Source of the DNA: Cecembia calidifontis
GTDB lineage: Bacteria; Bacteroidota; Bacteroidia; Cytophagales; Cyclobacteriaceae
Assembly (NCBI RefSeq): GCF_004216715.1
Contig: NZ_SGXG01000001.1
Coordinates: 1,796,001-1,860,000 of the forward strand
Direction: 5' to 3'
Length of the DNA: 64,000 nucleotides
A program made the translations under genes and the position numbers. Below are positions 43,715 to 53,308 of the stretch, one piece after another (the first letter of the stretch is position 1; the number at the start of each line of letters is the position of its first letter). Under the pieces are notes generated by a model. The model had not been told where the DNA came from. It ran no database searches and was given only the letters and a program-made list of their open reading frames with translations.

Positions 43715-43740
43715 AAATCCCCAAATTTTGTTGGGGATTT
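43715..43740 (-). terminator. Intrinsic terminator of the Tat oxidoreductase gene
   Basis: AAATCCCCAA, loop ATTTTG, TTGGGGATTT; on the minus strand followed by a T run (A run 43709-43717); 18 bases beyond the stop at 43758. Confidence 0.8.
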
Positions 43741-43757
43741 ATGGAGGTTTATTTCTG

Positions 43758-45125
43758 TTAAACTTTGTCGGGTTCGGGATGAACCCAGGGTCCTCTGTAA
43801 GGTCTCCTTAGTCTTGAAGTTGCCTCCGGATCATTGACAACGATCATTTTTTTAGGATCATATACCAGTGGCCTACCTCCCAGATCCATTGAAATATTTG
43901 CCAAAATACAGGAAGCTGTTGAAATATGGCCCTCCTCAATATCTGCTACGGGGAGCTTATTTTGTTTGATAGCGTCTATCAGGTTCTGCATCTGTCTCCT
44001 TGTAGCAGGAGCCGCATTGAGTTCAATTCTGTCTTCACTTAGATCTTCAGGGTATTTTTCTCTTTCGTATAGGCAGTCATAAAGGATCTTTTCCCCTTTT
44101 CCATAAGGGAAGTATTCTGCTTTTAGGGTACTTCCTGCCAACATGCCATGTTCTCCAAATATTTTGAATGCCCATGGATATTCGGGGTCGACAGGGTTGC
44201 CCCATGTTCTATGCTGCCATACCACATTCAATTCATCATATTCAAAGATGGCAGTCTGGGTGTCAGAAATATTCGATTTTCCTTCTTTTTGGACATAAAT
44301 TCCACCTGTTGAGGTGATTTTTTTTGGCCATCCCAACCCTAAGAGCCATCTGACAGTGTCCAACATGTGTACACACATGTCCCCTGTAATACCGTTGCCA
44401 TATTCCATGAAAGTTCTCCACCATCGGATATGGGGAAGTCCATCATAAGGTCTCAAGGGGGCAGGTCCTGTCCACATTTCGTAATCCAGAAAATCCGGTA
44501 CCGCTTCTTCAGGTGGATTGCCATTGGCACGCATATGATAATAGCAGCAAATCTCGATATGGGATATTTTCCCCAATTTACCTGTATCTATAATTTCTTT
44601 TTTGGCATCCATCAGGTGGGGAGTACTTCGCCGCTGAACCCCAACCTGCACTTTTTTATTATATTTCCGGGCTGCAGCCACCACCGCCTCTCCTTCGATT
44701 ACGTCTACGGAAATGGGTTTTTGGAGATAAACATGGGAACCCGCCTGAATAGCTGCAATAGCCTGTAATGCATGCCAATGGTCTGGGCTTCCTATGACGG
44801 TAATGTCGAGTTTGTGGTTTTTGAGTAATTCCCTGTAGTCTTTATAAAGCTGTGGTGTTTTTCCGGATTTTGACCTTTTAGCTACTAATTCCCCGGCCTC
44901 TTTTAGAAGATTTGAATCCACATCACATAGGGCTACTACCTCACAGTTGGCTATCTGCATCAACCTGAAAAGATCGCTTTTTCCATACCAACCAGTACCG
45001 ATTAGGGCAACTTTTAGAGGTTGTTCGTTATTTATGGGATACATCCCCGTCAGCCCCATACTGGCAAGGGCTAGGGTAGCGGCACTTCCTGTTTTAAGAA
45101 ATTCTCTTCTGTTGAGCTGAGCCAT
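43758..45125 (-). CDS. Tat-exported Gfo/Idh/MocA-family oxidoreductase, 455 aa
   Basis: The N-terminus (LNRREFLKTGSAATLALAS) has a twin-arginine signal. The Rossmann part has VALIGTGWYGKSDLFRLM near 38 and VIGSPDHWHALQAIAAI near 108, and the EKP-type motif is LQKPISVDV near 133. The C-terminal domain (FMEYGNGITGDMCVHMLDTV near 238) is the sugar-acid dehydrogenase type. It may oxidise a sugar derivative in the periplasm. A second protein of the family begins at 63425. Confidence 0.88.
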   Translation of the reverse strand: MAQLNRREFLKTGSAATLALASMGLTGMYPINNEQPLKVALIGTGWYGKSDLFRLMQIANCEVVALCDVDSNLLKEAGELVAKRSKSGKTPQLYKDYRELLKNHKLDITVIGSPDHWHALQAIAAIQAGSHVYLQKPISVDVIEGEAVVAAARKYNKKVQVGVQRRSTPHLMDAKKEIIDTGKLGKISHIEICCYYHMRANGNPPEEAVPDFLDYEMWTGPAPLRPYDGLPHIRWWRTFMEYGNGITGDMCVHMLDTVRWLLGLGWPKKITSTGGIYVQKEGKSNISDTQTAIFEYDELNVVWQHRTWGNPVDPEYPWAFKIFGEHGMLAGSTLKAEYFPYGKGEKILYDCLYEREKYPEDLSEDRIELNAAPATRRQMQNLIDAIKQNKLPVADIEEGHISTASCILANISMDLGGRPLVYDPKKMIVVNDPEATSRLRRPYRGPWVHPEPDKV

Positions 45126-45450
45126 AGGTTATTGGGTTAATAGGTTTTCATAATTGTTTGGACAATTTACAAAAAGCCTAAAACCAAACCAATGCCTTTT
45201 GATGAATGGCTAAATAAAAAGAATTCAGATGCTTTTGGGCAAAATCAGGCTTTCAAAGCTGGAATAGGTCAATACTCCTTTCAGGATTAAGATTATCCGC
45301 AAGCATTCCACAATCTGAACGCATTAAAACCTACCTGTATTTTAAAATCAAGACCCATTAATATCCAAATATCAAGAAATATCGGCACGGGTAAAACAGC
45401 GTTTCTCACGAATACTGGAGTCTTTGCGGATATAATATACCCGATAGATT
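45126..45450. other. Gene-free spacer upstream of the Tat oxidoreductase
   Basis: About 325 bases without a convincing open frame. It must hold the promoter of the oxidoreductase gene (minus strand) and the 3' flank of the Ldh-type gene. I see no clear hairpin terminator, repeat or RNA family. Confidence 0.5.
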
Positions 45451-46521
45451 TTAAAGTTTTACTCCAAATCTATCTCCCAATTGACTTAAATCTTCCACCA
45501 CAGGAGCAAGGAGGGGAATGCCACTGATGCGCCTTTCAGCCTCCAATTCTCTTTCAGGATCTCCCGGGATGATTACCTTTTCATTTCCCGGCGTAGGTGT
45601 GGCTTTTCTGAACCGGGTGATCCAGTTATCCATATGTGTTTTGAATTCTTCTGCGGGACGGAATGCATCTACCCTCATGGCACCGAAGAAGTGACCAATT
45701 CCTTCTCCTACCGGGTTGGGGTCTGGATCAAGAAATGCCACAAATGGAGGAACCCATGGGCCATAATTGGCACCTGATAAAACTGCTGAAAAAATATCCA
45801 CTATAGCGCCTAAAGCATAGCCTTTGTGCGATCCATGTTCTCTGTCACCGCCCAATGGAAGTAAAGCCCCTCCTTTTTTTACCCCATTCGAATCAGTAGT
45901 GGGATTACCTTCTTTGTCCTGGACCCAACCTAAAGGGGCATCCAGATTTTTTCTTTGCAGGATTTCCAATTTGCCGTTGGCAGCAGTGGTAGTAGCCATG
46001 TCTGCCACAAATGGGGGTTGCTCTTTGGCTGGAATTGCTACTGAAATGGGGTTAGTTCCTAAAAGCCTTTCTTTAGAAAAGGTCGGACTTACCAAAGGAC
46101 TGGCATTGGTCAGGGAAATGCCTATCATGTCGTGTTCCAGAGCCATCATGGCATGGTATCCGGCTATTCCATAATGGTTGGAATTTTTGACGGCCACCCA
46201 GCCTGTACCTGCGTTTTTAGCTTTTTCAATGGCTACCTGCATGGCGTAAGGAGCCACTACCAAACCAAGCCCCCCATCTCCATCTACCACCGCAGTGCTT
46301 GGACTTTCATGGACAATCCTGATATCCGGTTTTGAATTGATCCGGCCTTTTTCCCAAAGTCTTACATATCCTGATAAGCGGGCAACTCCATGTGAATCTA
46401 CTCCCCTTAAATCAGCAGATAAGAGTACGTCGGCTGCAAGTTGTGCATCTTTTTCAGGGCAGCCTATTTTTACCAAAACAGACTGCGTAAATTCAAATAA
46501 GCGGGAATAACTGAAGATCAT
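45451..46521 (-). CDS. Ldh-family (malate/lactate/ureidoglycolate-type) dehydrogenase, 356 aa
   Basis: This is the LDH2/MDHG2 family of NAD(P)-dependent 2-hydroxy-acid dehydrogenases, unrelated to the Rossmann LDHs. Signatures are ADLRGVDSHGVARLSGYV near 33-50, VVDGDGGLGLVVAPYAM near 73, VKNSNHYGIAGYHAM near 108 and GSHKGYALGAIVDIFSAVLSG-like segment near 230. The exact substrate cannot be told. It is 25 bases downstream of the Ppx gene on the same strand, so the two may be co-transcribed. Confidence 0.88.
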   Translation of the reverse strand: MIFSYSRLFEFTQSVLVKIGCPEKDAQLAADVLLSADLRGVDSHGVARLSGYVRLWEKGRINSKPDIRIVHESPSTAVVDGDGGLGLVVAPYAMQVAIEKAKNAGTGWVAVKNSNHYGIAGYHAMMALEHDMIGISLTNASPLVSPTFSKERLLGTNPISVAIPAKEQPPFVADMATTTAANGKLEILQRKNLDAPLGWVQDKEGNPTTDSNGVKKGGALLPLGGDREHGSHKGYALGAIVDIFSAVLSGANYGPWVPPFVAFLDPDPNPVGEGIGHFFGAMRVDAFRPAEEFKTHMDNWITRFRKATPTPGNEKVIIPGDPERELEAERRISGIPLLAPVVEDLSQLGDRFGVKL

Positions 46522-46545
46522 TATATCAATAAAGCAATGAATGAT

Positions 46546-47502
46546 TTACCTGCTTTCAACCGTTGCAAGGGAATCTTTTCCCATCAACCGGGCAATCACC
46601 CCTTCTTTTAAAGCATAATTGGAACAGATGAGGATATTGACAGGTAATAATTTTAATATGTATTCTATCAAACAAGATGCCACGACAATCATATCCACCC
46701 GCATGGCAATCATTCCAGGGATTTTCAACCTTTCCTCCTTATTCAAAGTCAATAATTTCCTTGCGATGATCTCAAATTCTTCACGGGGTAGTTGAAATAC
46801 TTGCTCTGTTCTCTGTTTTGTTTGATGCAATGAAGCATAGTAAATGTCGGAAAGCGTGTCAAAAGTTCCGGAAGCTCCTACAAGACCTGTTGGCTGATAA
46901 TGTTGAATGGCTTCTGCCAAAGGCTGAAGTTTTTCAGAGAGATAAACAGTTAGGTTTTCAACTTCCTCGGGTAGTATTGGATCATGATAATGAAAAAGAT
47001 CCAACATGCGCTGCCCACCGATTTCAAAGCTTTTTCTCCAAAAGGCCTGTTGCTGGTTCCCAATAATAAATTCTACAGACCCTCCTCCAATGTCCATCAT
47101 CAGGCTGGTTTGGTCGTTAAGTGCACCGCTGAGCCTAATACCCTCAAAAATCAGCTGGGCTTCTTCTTCACCATCGATCACATTCACATAAATTTTGAAT
47201 TTTTCACGGATTTTTTCTACAAATTCCGCTCCGTTATCCGCATTGCGGACCGCACTTGTGGCAAAAGCAAAAATATTGGTGATACCTTCTCCGTCAATCA
47301 GATTTTTAAAATGCTGAAGGGTATAAAACGCCCTCTTTTCCGCATCAGGATGGATCATATTATTACTGATACCTCCCTGTCCGATTTTTACCGGGGACTT
47401 TTCTTTGTAAATGGTTTCGAATCGATTCTCGTATAACTCAACCAATAACAAATGAAATGTATTGGTGCCCATGTCAATAATTGCTGCCTTATTAGGAATC
47501 AT
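46546..47502 (-). CDS. Ppx/GppA-family phosphatase (exopolyphosphatase), 318 aa
   Basis: Actin-fold phosphatase: AAIIDMGTNTFHLLLVE (residues 6-22) is the P1 loop, FATSAVRNADNG near 80 and MMDIGGGSVEFIIG near 139 are the adenosine and P2 motifs. It removes phosphate from polyphosphate or pppGpp. The length is that of the short, single-domain form without an HD domain. Same strand and 25 bases before the Ldh-type gene; divergent from the carboxyltransferase gene. Confidence 0.88.
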   Translation of the reverse strand: MIPNKAAIIDMGTNTFHLLLVELYENRFETIYKEKSPVKIGQGGISNNMIHPDAEKRAFYTLQHFKNLIDGEGITNIFAFATSAVRNADNGAEFVEKIREKFKIYVNVIDGEEEAQLIFEGIRLSGALNDQTSLMMDIGGGSVEFIIGNQQQAFWRKSFEIGGQRMLDLFHYHDPILPEEVENLTVYLSEKLQPLAEAIQHYQPTGLVGASGTFDTLSDIYYASLHQTKQRTEQVFQLPREEFEIIARKLLTLNKEERLKIPGMIAMRVDMIVVASCLIEYILKLLPVNILICSNYALKEGVIARLMGKDSLATVESR

Positions 47503-47669
47503 GCCAGCCTGATTTTTAGTTGTGCGAATATAGAAAGTTTATCGTAAATCCATGAAAATTACTTTTTTAATCTCCGGATTTTGGAATTGCCCCTATCTTC
47601 ATCAAGAATTATTTTCTACCTTATTCCACGGTCCTTATATTTGGGCCAAACCAAAATGACTTTAGAAAT

Positions 47670-49253
47670 ATGGATAGCAATATTAAAGGTGTGTACACCC
47701 TGCCGACCAATAAGGATAAGTTTGAACTTCTAAAGAAAAAAAATGAAGAGGCACTACAAGGGGGAGGGGAAAGCAGAATTGCCGCCCAGCACAAAAAAGG
47801 CAAACTTACTGCCAGGGAACGTATCCACCTTTTAATGGATGAAGGGACTTTTCAGGAGATAGATAAATTTGTTATGCACCGGGCCAAGGATTTTGGACTC
47901 GATAAAGAACACTACTTGGGAGATGGTGTCGTGACAGGCTATGGTGAAATCAATGGGCGTTTGGTATACGTTTATTCTCAGGACTTTACAGTGTTTGGAG
48001 GGTCACTTTCAGAAACCCATGCCGAAAAAATCTGTAAAATCATGGACATGGCCATGAAAAATGGGGCTCCTGTGATAGGATTGAACGATTCCGGAGGTGC
48101 CCGTATTCAGGAAGGGGTAGTTTCCTTGGGTGGCTATGCGGATATTTTCTACAGGAATACCTTGGCATCCGGTGTGGTACCTCAGATTTCTGCCATCATG
48201 GGGCCATGCGCCGGTGGTGCAGTGTATTCACCTGCCATCACGGACTTTATTTTGATGGTAGAAAATACCTCTTATATGTTTGTGACTGGCCCAAATGTAG
48301 TGAAAACTGTAACCCAGGAAACCGTCACGGCAGAGGAATTGGGAGGAGCCAGCACCCACAGTACCAAAAGTGGGGTCACCCATTTTGCCTGTGCCAATGA
48401 ATTGGAATGCATCGACCATATCAAAAAACTACTGAGCTATATCCCTCAAAACTGCGAAGACGAGGCGCCTGTATATGAGTATGAGCTGAAGGAAGATGAG
48501 ACCAGGGAAGTGCTCGACAGCATTATTCCTGACAATCCCAACCATCCTTACGATATGCGTGAGGTGATTGATGGAATAGTGGACGAAGGTTCTTTCTTTG
48601 AAGTGCATAAAAATTACGCGGACAACATTGTGGTGGGATTCGCCAGATTGGCTGGCAGGAGCATAGGCATTGTAGGCAACCAGCCCCAGTCCCTTGCTGG
48701 AGTACTCGACAACCATGCCTCTATCAAAGCAGCCAGATTCGTGCGATTCTGTGATTCTTTCAATGTGCCTTTGTTGGTTTTGGTAGATGTGCCTGGTTTC
48801 TTGCCCGGGACAGACCAGGAATGGAACGGCATTATTGTCAACGGCGCAAAACTGCTCTATGCCTTTTCTGAAGCTACCGTGCCAAGGGTAACGGTGATTA
48901 CGAGAAAGGCTTATGGTGGTGCTTACGATGTAATGAACTCCAAGCATATCGGTGCAGACCTGAATTTTGCTTGGCCAACGGCAGAAATTGCCGTGATGGG
49001 AGCAAAAGGAGCTGCTGAAATTATTTTCAAAAGAGAGATTGCCGAAGCTGAAAATCCCGAAGCCAAACTCCAGGAGAAAATTGATGAGTACACTGCCAAG
49101 TTTGCCAATCCTTACCGTGCTGCCCACAGGGGGTTTGTAGATGAGGTCATCATGCCTTCCGAAACCAGGGAGAAACTCATCCGTGCTTACAAAATGTTGG
49201 AAAACAAGGTGGACAAACTTCCAAGAAAGAAACACGGGAATATACCCTTGTAA
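47670..49253 (+). CDS. Acyl-CoA carboxylase carboxyltransferase subunit (propionyl-CoA carboxylase beta type), 527 aa
   Basis: A complete crotonase-fold carboxyltransferase: KGKLTARERIHLLMDEGTFQ near 45, FGGSLSETHAEKICKIMDMA near 108, GAPVIGLNDSGGARIQEGV near 131, GPCAGGAVYSPAITDF near 177 and the second half with VDVPGFLPGTDQEWNGII near 370. It transfers carboxyl from biotin to propionyl- or acetyl-CoA. The biotin carrier and biotin carboxylase are not in this neighbourhood. Confidence 0.93.
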   Translation: MDSNIKGVYTLPTNKDKFELLKKKNEEALQGGGESRIAAQHKKGKLTARERIHLLMDEGTFQEIDKFVMHRAKDFGLDKEHYLGDGVVTGYGEINGRLVYVYSQDFTVFGGSLSETHAEKICKIMDMAMKNGAPVIGLNDSGGARIQEGVVSLGGYADIFYRNTLASGVVPQISAIMGPCAGGAVYSPAITDFILMVENTSYMFVTGPNVVKTVTQETVTAEELGGASTHSTKSGVTHFACANELECIDHIKKLLSYIPQNCEDEAPVYEYELKEDETREVLDSIIPDNPNHPYDMREVIDGIVDEGSFFEVHKNYADNIVVGFARLAGRSIGIVGNQPQSLAGVLDNHASIKAARFVRFCDSFNVPLLVLVDVPGFLPGTDQEWNGIIVNGAKLLYAFSEATVPRVTVITRKAYGGAYDVMNSKHIGADLNFAWPTAEIAVMGAKGAAEIIFKREIAEAENPEAKLQEKIDEYTAKFANPYRAAHRGFVDEVIMPSETREKLIRAYKMLENKVDKLPRKKHGNIPL

Positions 49254-49297
49254 TGATTCGATAATTATATAAAATAAACCAAATTCTCAGGATACCA

Positions 49298-50365
49298 ATG
49301 GCTCCAAATATAGACTTCTTATACAAGTACCTTAACAATGCCTCTCCCACAGGCTTTGAGGCATCAGGACAACAGATATGGCTGGATTATCTCAGACCTT
49401 TTGTTGATACCTATTTTACAGATCATTATGGTTCGGCTGTAGGAGTGATCAACCCTGAACACCCCTATAAAGTGGTCATCGAGGCCCATGCGGATGAGAT
49501 TTCCTGGTTTGTAAATTATATCAATTCCGATGGCTATATTTATGTAAGGAGAAACGGAGGTTCGGACCATATGATAGCCCCTTCTATGCGAGTGAATATC
49601 CATACAGATAAGGGTATAGTGCCAGGGGTATTCGGTTGGCCGGCCATTCATGTCAGAAAAGATGGAAAAGAAGAAGCACCGACTTTGGACAATATTTTTA
49701 TAGATGTGGGGGCCAGGACAAAGGAGGAAGTAGATGAAATGGGCATTCATGTCGGATGTGTCATCACTTTCAAAGACGAGCTACAGGAGCTGAACGGGAA
49801 GTTCTATTCTGGCAGAGCCTTGGATAACAGAATTGGAGGCTATATGATTGCCCAAGTGGCCAAAAAAATAAAAGAATCAGGAAGTAAACTCCCCTTTGGA
49901 CTGTATATAGTCAATGCGGTGCAAGAAGAGATTGGTCTACGAGGTGCAGAAATGATTGCATCGAGAATAAAACCCAATATTGCCATCATTACGGATGTCT
50001 GTCATGACACTACAGCGCCCTTGTACAGCAAAATCAGTTCCGGGGAACAAGTAGCTGGAAAAGGCCCCGTTTTAACATATGGCGCTGCAGTACATAAAAA
50101 ACTGTTGGACCTGATCATTTTAACGGCAAAGAAAAACGATATCCCATTTCAGAGAGCAGCCGCTTCAAGAAGCACAGGAACAGACACAGACGCTTTTGCC
50201 TATTCCAATGAAGGGGTGCCTTCGGCCTTAATTTCTTTGCCATTGAAATACATGCACACTACAGTAGAAACCGCCAGCAAGGAAGATATCAACAATGTGA
50301 TTGAACTCATGTACAAGTTCCTAACAGAGTTTGATCCGGGTTTTGATTTTAGATATGTGGTTTAG
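49298..50365 (+). CDS. M42-family metallopeptidase (glutamyl aminopeptidase/endoglucanase M), 355 aa
   Basis: Di-metal aminopeptidase. The metal ligands are in VVIEAHADEISW (His and Asp near residues 65-67), RALDNRIGGYM near 175, VNAVQEEIGLRGAE near 207 (catalytic glutamates), ITDVCHDTTAP near 230 and the late His in KYMHTTVETA near 325. It would trim peptides in the cytoplasm. It starts 44 bases after the carboxyltransferase stop and may share its transcript. Confidence 0.9.
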   Translation: MAPNIDFLYKYLNNASPTGFEASGQQIWLDYLRPFVDTYFTDHYGSAVGVINPEHPYKVVIEAHADEISWFVNYINSDGYIYVRRNGGSDHMIAPSMRVNIHTDKGIVPGVFGWPAIHVRKDGKEEAPTLDNIFIDVGARTKEEVDEMGIHVGCVITFKDELQELNGKFYSGRALDNRIGGYMIAQVAKKIKESGSKLPFGLYIVNAVQEEIGLRGAEMIASRIKPNIAIITDVCHDTTAPLYSKISSGEQVAGKGPVLTYGAAVHKKLLDLIILTAKKNDIPFQRAAASRSTGTDTDAFAYSNEGVPSALISLPLKYMHTTVETASKEDINNVIELMYKFLTEFDPGFDFRYVV

Positions 50366-50667
50366 AGGCTAGAAGGATAGACTTGATTTGTCAAATGACT
50401 TGAGATTGTTGTATAGAAACAAGAGGCAAGAGTCAAGAAACAAGGTTTGATTTTACGTCTGACTGTATTAGGATTATCTTGGAAGGCCCCAGCCAACAGT
50501 AATTTGGTCTTAAGTCTTATGTCTTGTGTCTAGCGACTTGTGTCATGATAACCCGACGACAACCATGACAACTCTTAAAACTAATCACAAGTCACATAAT
50601 TAGCTAATCCACCAATCACTCAATCAACCAATTCCTAATTCCCCACTCTTCATTCCTCATTCAAAAA
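50366..50667. other. Gene-free spacer with degenerate short repeats
   Basis: About 300 bases without an open gene. It is rich in related short words (AAGAGGCAAGAGTCAAGAAA near 50410, TCTTATGTCTTGTGTCTAGCG near 50515), a low-complexity style also seen near 4200-4320. No hairpin terminator or RNA family was recognised. Confidence 0.5.
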
Positions 50668-51438
50668 ATGCCCTTCTACACCGACCAAATGAACCGAACG
50701 GTCAACATCCCTGAGCATCCTCAGCGGATTGTTTCGCTCGTGCCTTCGCAGACGGAGTTGTTGGTGGATTTGGGTTTGGAGGAGAGGCTGGTCGGGCTGA
50801 CGAAGTTTTGCGTGCATCCCCAAAGGCTTAAAAAACAAAAGACCATCATCGGAGGAACTAAGAATTTTCATTTCGATAAGATTGAAGCCCTACAACCCGA
50901 TCTGATTATTGGTAACAAAGAGGAAAATTATCAGAAGGGAATAGAACTATTGGCAGAGAAATACCCTGTCTGGATGAGCGACATATCTACTTTGGAGGAT
51001 GCTTTGGAGATGATGAAGGGAATAGGGGAGATCACCGGAACTACTGCCAAGGCAAAGGAATTGATTCATGTAATCAGCCTTGAAATGGCCTCCCTTTCTC
51101 AACGAAACAAGGGTTCAGCTGTGTATCTGATTTGGAAGGATCCGGTGATGGCTGCTGGAACACAAACATTTATCCATTATATGTTGGGTAAAGCAGGATT
51201 TACCAACTTGGTACAGGAGCCTCGTTACCCTGAGCTTTCCATGGAGGATTTAAAAAACCTTTCCCCTGACTTTTTACTGCTCAGTTCCGAACCCTTTCCC
51301 TTCAAACAAAAACATATCGATGAATTTGCCGCTCATTTACCGCAAACGCAGGTACAATTGGTGGATGGGGAAATGTTTTCCTGGTATGGGAGCAGGTTGA
51401 GGTATTTCAGGGAATATGTGGAAGGAGTTCCGTTTTAG
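50668..51438 (+). CDS. BtuF-like periplasmic-binding-type protein, 256 aa
   Basis: A helical-backbone metal/corrinoid receptor fold (PF01497): RTVNIPEHPQRIVSLVPSQT (residues 9-28), LGLEERLVGLTKFC near 36, LQPDLIIGNKEEN near 77 and the C-terminal MFSWYGSRLRYFREYV near 236. It has no signal peptide, so it would act in the cytoplasm, or its true start lies elsewhere; the start here follows normal codon patterns. No BtuC or BtuD gene adjoins it. Its last ~175 bases are copied at three places in the downstream array. Confidence 0.82.
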   Translation: MPFYTDQMNRTVNIPEHPQRIVSLVPSQTELLVDLGLEERLVGLTKFCVHPQRLKKQKTIIGGTKNFHFDKIEALQPDLIIGNKEENYQKGIELLAEKYPVWMSDISTLEDALEMMKGIGEITGTTAKAKELIHVISLEMASLSQRNKGSAVYLIWKDPVMAAGTQTFIHYMLGKAGFTNLVQEPRYPELSMEDLKNLSPDFLLLSSEPFPFKQKHIDEFAAHLPQTQVQLVDGEMFSWYGSRLRYFREYVEGVPF

Positions 51439-51463
51439 TAATCTTAAAATATTGCCCTAAAGT

Positions 51464-52162
51464 TTATTCAATCATTTTTAGGATTTCGGAAGGGGATGGT
51501 CTCAAATAAGGATCATGAGCTAAGCACATTTCAATAAATTGTCCAAATGGTTCAGGAAATGTATCAAATGCAGGCCCTTTAATATTTCCGGTTACAATAT
51601 TGTTTTTGACCTCGGCTATGCTTGAGGTTCTCCGGTCACCAAACGGGTACTGTTTGGTGAATAGGATATAAAGCATGACACCAAGTGCCCATATATCCAT
51701 TTTTGAAGTCACTTTTTGGGAAAGATAAACTTCAGGGGCGAGGATTTCGGGTGTATAAAATCCCCCGTTCAATTCGATTCCCGAAGATTCCTTTTTTAAG
51801 GTCAATAAATCTCCGATTTTAAAGTCAATGCTTTCATTTTCTTTGTGCATGAGGATATTGGAGAGCTTTAAGTCGGAGTGCACGAGGTTTAATGAATGCA
51901 GGTAAGCCAGGCCTGATAGGGTTTGAAAAATGAGTTTGTTCAGAAGTTGAAGGGATATTTTGTGCTTTTCTATGAAGTCATTGAGAGACCCCAGGTTGCA
52001 CCAAGGAGATTGCAGGTAAGGGTTTCCAACTTCTGGATTAAGGTGGATGGAGATTACCGGGTTGATATTTGGGTGGTCTAATTTTGATACAATACCAATA
52101 ATATTCTTGTCTATAGCATCCCATTGGTCAATGGGAATGAGTTTTTTTACAATTTTTTTCAT
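51464..52162 (-). CDS. Small divergent protein-kinase-like protein, array copy 1, 232 aa
   Basis: Kinase-fold signs: LDHPNIN near residue 29 (HPNI motif), a catalytic loop read as LVHSDLKLSNIL near 93-104 (HSD in place of HRD, with the D, K and N kept), KIGDLLTL near 115 (DLL in place of DFG), LAPEVYL near 141 (APE) and KMDIWALGVMLYILFTKQYPFGD near 154. No glycine-rich loop is visible and the first ~20 residues are too short for a full N-lobe; VKKL at 5-8 is the only candidate for the ATP-binding lysine. It could be a weak or inactive kinase. Ends 26 bases after the BtuF-like stop, convergent with it. Confidence 0.75.
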   Translation of the reverse strand: MKKIVKKLIPIDQWDAIDKNIIGIVSKLDHPNINPVISIHLNPEVGNPYLQSPWCNLGSLNDFIEKHKISLQLLNKLIFQTLSGLAYLHSLNLVHSDLKLSNILMHKENESIDFKIGDLLTLKKESSGIELNGGFYTPEILAPEVYLSQKVTSKMDIWALGVMLYILFTKQYPFGDRRTSSIAEVKNNIVTGNIKGPAFDTFPEPFGQFIEMCLAHDPYLRPSPSEILKMIE

Positions 52163-52231
52163 TTTAACGCTAAGAAAGTTTGCGTTTTAAAGATCTCCTA
52201 TATTCAAGTCATAAATGCAACACTAAGGGTT

Positions 52232-52261
52232 TAAGGGAAGGAACCTAGGTTCCTTCCCTTA
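52232..52261. promoter_or_regulatory. Perfect 30-base palindrome before the IS30 transposase
   Basis: The sequence at 52232-52261 equals its own reverse complement (arms TAAGGGAAGGAACC and its complement, with CTAG-type centre). As RNA it folds into a strong hairpin 27 bases before the transposase start, as IS30 elements often do to block impinging transcription; no T tail follows it. Confidence 0.7.
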
Positions 52262-52288
52262 GGCTGAAAATATTAATTTAGTGTTGTC

Positions 52289-53299
52289 ATGAATAAATTT
52301 AAACATCTCAGCCAGGAACAAAGGTACCAAATAGAGGCTTTATTTAGAAACGGAACTTCCCAGACCAAAATCGCTGCGATTATCGGTGTCAACAAAAGTA
52401 CTGTATCCAGAGAACTTCAAAGAAATACCGGCAAGAGGGGCCGTTATAGCGGTGAATATAAGGCTGCAGTTGCCCAGAACCGTACAGACGAAAGACATAG
52501 ACTCAAGAGAAAGCGAATCAAATTTACCGAGTCCCTTAAAGAAGAGGCCCGCAAATTCCTTGTTGTTGACAAATTGAGCCCAGAGCTAATATCGGTCACC
52601 TGGAAGAAACAAGGTAAAGAAGGGGTTTGTCATGAGACACTCTACAACTGGATATTTACTGCCAAAAAAAGTAGCCATTGGAGATACCGAAGGGACAGGG
52701 AGCTTTACAAGAATCTCCGGCATGGTAAAAGAAAGCGTAAGAGAGGTAATTACAGGCATACCAGAGGAATTATCAGGGAGAGAGTTCCAATTGACCAAAG
52801 GCCTCCTGTAGTTGAAAAAAGACAAAGGATAGGAGATATTGAAGTAGACCTTATGATGGGGAAAAACCACAAATCAGCTCTTTTGGTACTGGTGGACAGG
52901 GCAACCTTGGTTACTACCATAGAGAAACTTGATGGTAAAAATGCAGATATCATTGAACAGAAAATAGCAAAGAGAATACAGAGAATTGGTGCTTCGTTCT
53001 TCAAATCAATCACTTTCGATAATGATATGGCATTCGCAAACCATTATAAAATCAGAGATAAATTCAATATCCCAACATTCTTTACAAGACCATACACTTC
53101 ACAGGATAAAGGAACAGTGGAAAACAGAATCGGACTTATCAGGGCTTTCCTGCCAAAGGGTACTGACCTCAATCAAATCTCTCGGGAACAGATCCAAAAT
53201 ATAGAAACCAAAATCAATAACAGGCCAATAAGAAAGTTTAATTATCTTAGTCCTATCGAATGTCTAATGAAAAAATTAGGCGTTGCATTTATGACTTGA
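52289..53299 (+). CDS. IS30-family transposase, 336 aa
   Basis: N-terminal helix-turn-helix (YQIEALFRNGTSQTKIAAII then GVNKSTVSRELQRNTG, residues 12-50) followed by the DDE core: first aspartate in RIGDIEVDLMMGKNH near 189, second in SITFDNDMAFANHYKI near 246, glutamate in TSQDKGTVENRIGLIRAFLP near 277. All catalytic residues are present and the frame is intact, so the element may be active. The coding end overlaps the right inverted repeat. Confidence 0.93.
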   Translation: MNKFKHLSQEQRYQIEALFRNGTSQTKIAAIIGVNKSTVSRELQRNTGKRGRYSGEYKAAVAQNRTDERHRLKRKRIKFTESLKEEARKFLVVDKLSPELISVTWKKQGKEGVCHETLYNWIFTAKKSSHWRYRRDRELYKNLRHGKRKRKRGNYRHTRGIIRERVPIDQRPPVVEKRQRIGDIEVDLMMGKNHKSALLVLVDRATLVTTIEKLDGKNADIIEQKIAKRIQRIGASFFKSITFDNDMAFANHYKIRDKFNIPTFFTRPYTSQDKGTVENRIGLIRAFLPKGTDLNQISREQIQNIETKINNRPIRKFNYLSPIECLMKKLGVAFMT

Positions 53300-53308
53300 A
53301 CATGGCTC

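Larger units (their letters stand above)
52199..53306 (+). mobile_element. IS30-family insertion sequence, ~1.11 kb, inside array unit 1
   Basis: Ends are an inverted repeat: TTCAAGTCATAAATGCAAC at 52203-52221 and its reverse complement at 53282-53300, with a few weakly matching bases outside. TCT (52196-52198 and 53307-53309) is a likely 3-base target duplication. Removing the element restores AAAGATCT followed by the T tract, exactly as in units 2 to 4, so the insertion is into the kinase-peptide spacer. One intact transposase gene. Confidence 0.85.

Noticed and set aside
50400..50640. CRISPR-like or tandem repeat array in the spacer before the BtuF-like gene
   Set aside because: The repeated words are short, irregular in spacing and imperfect; it is low-complexity spacer.
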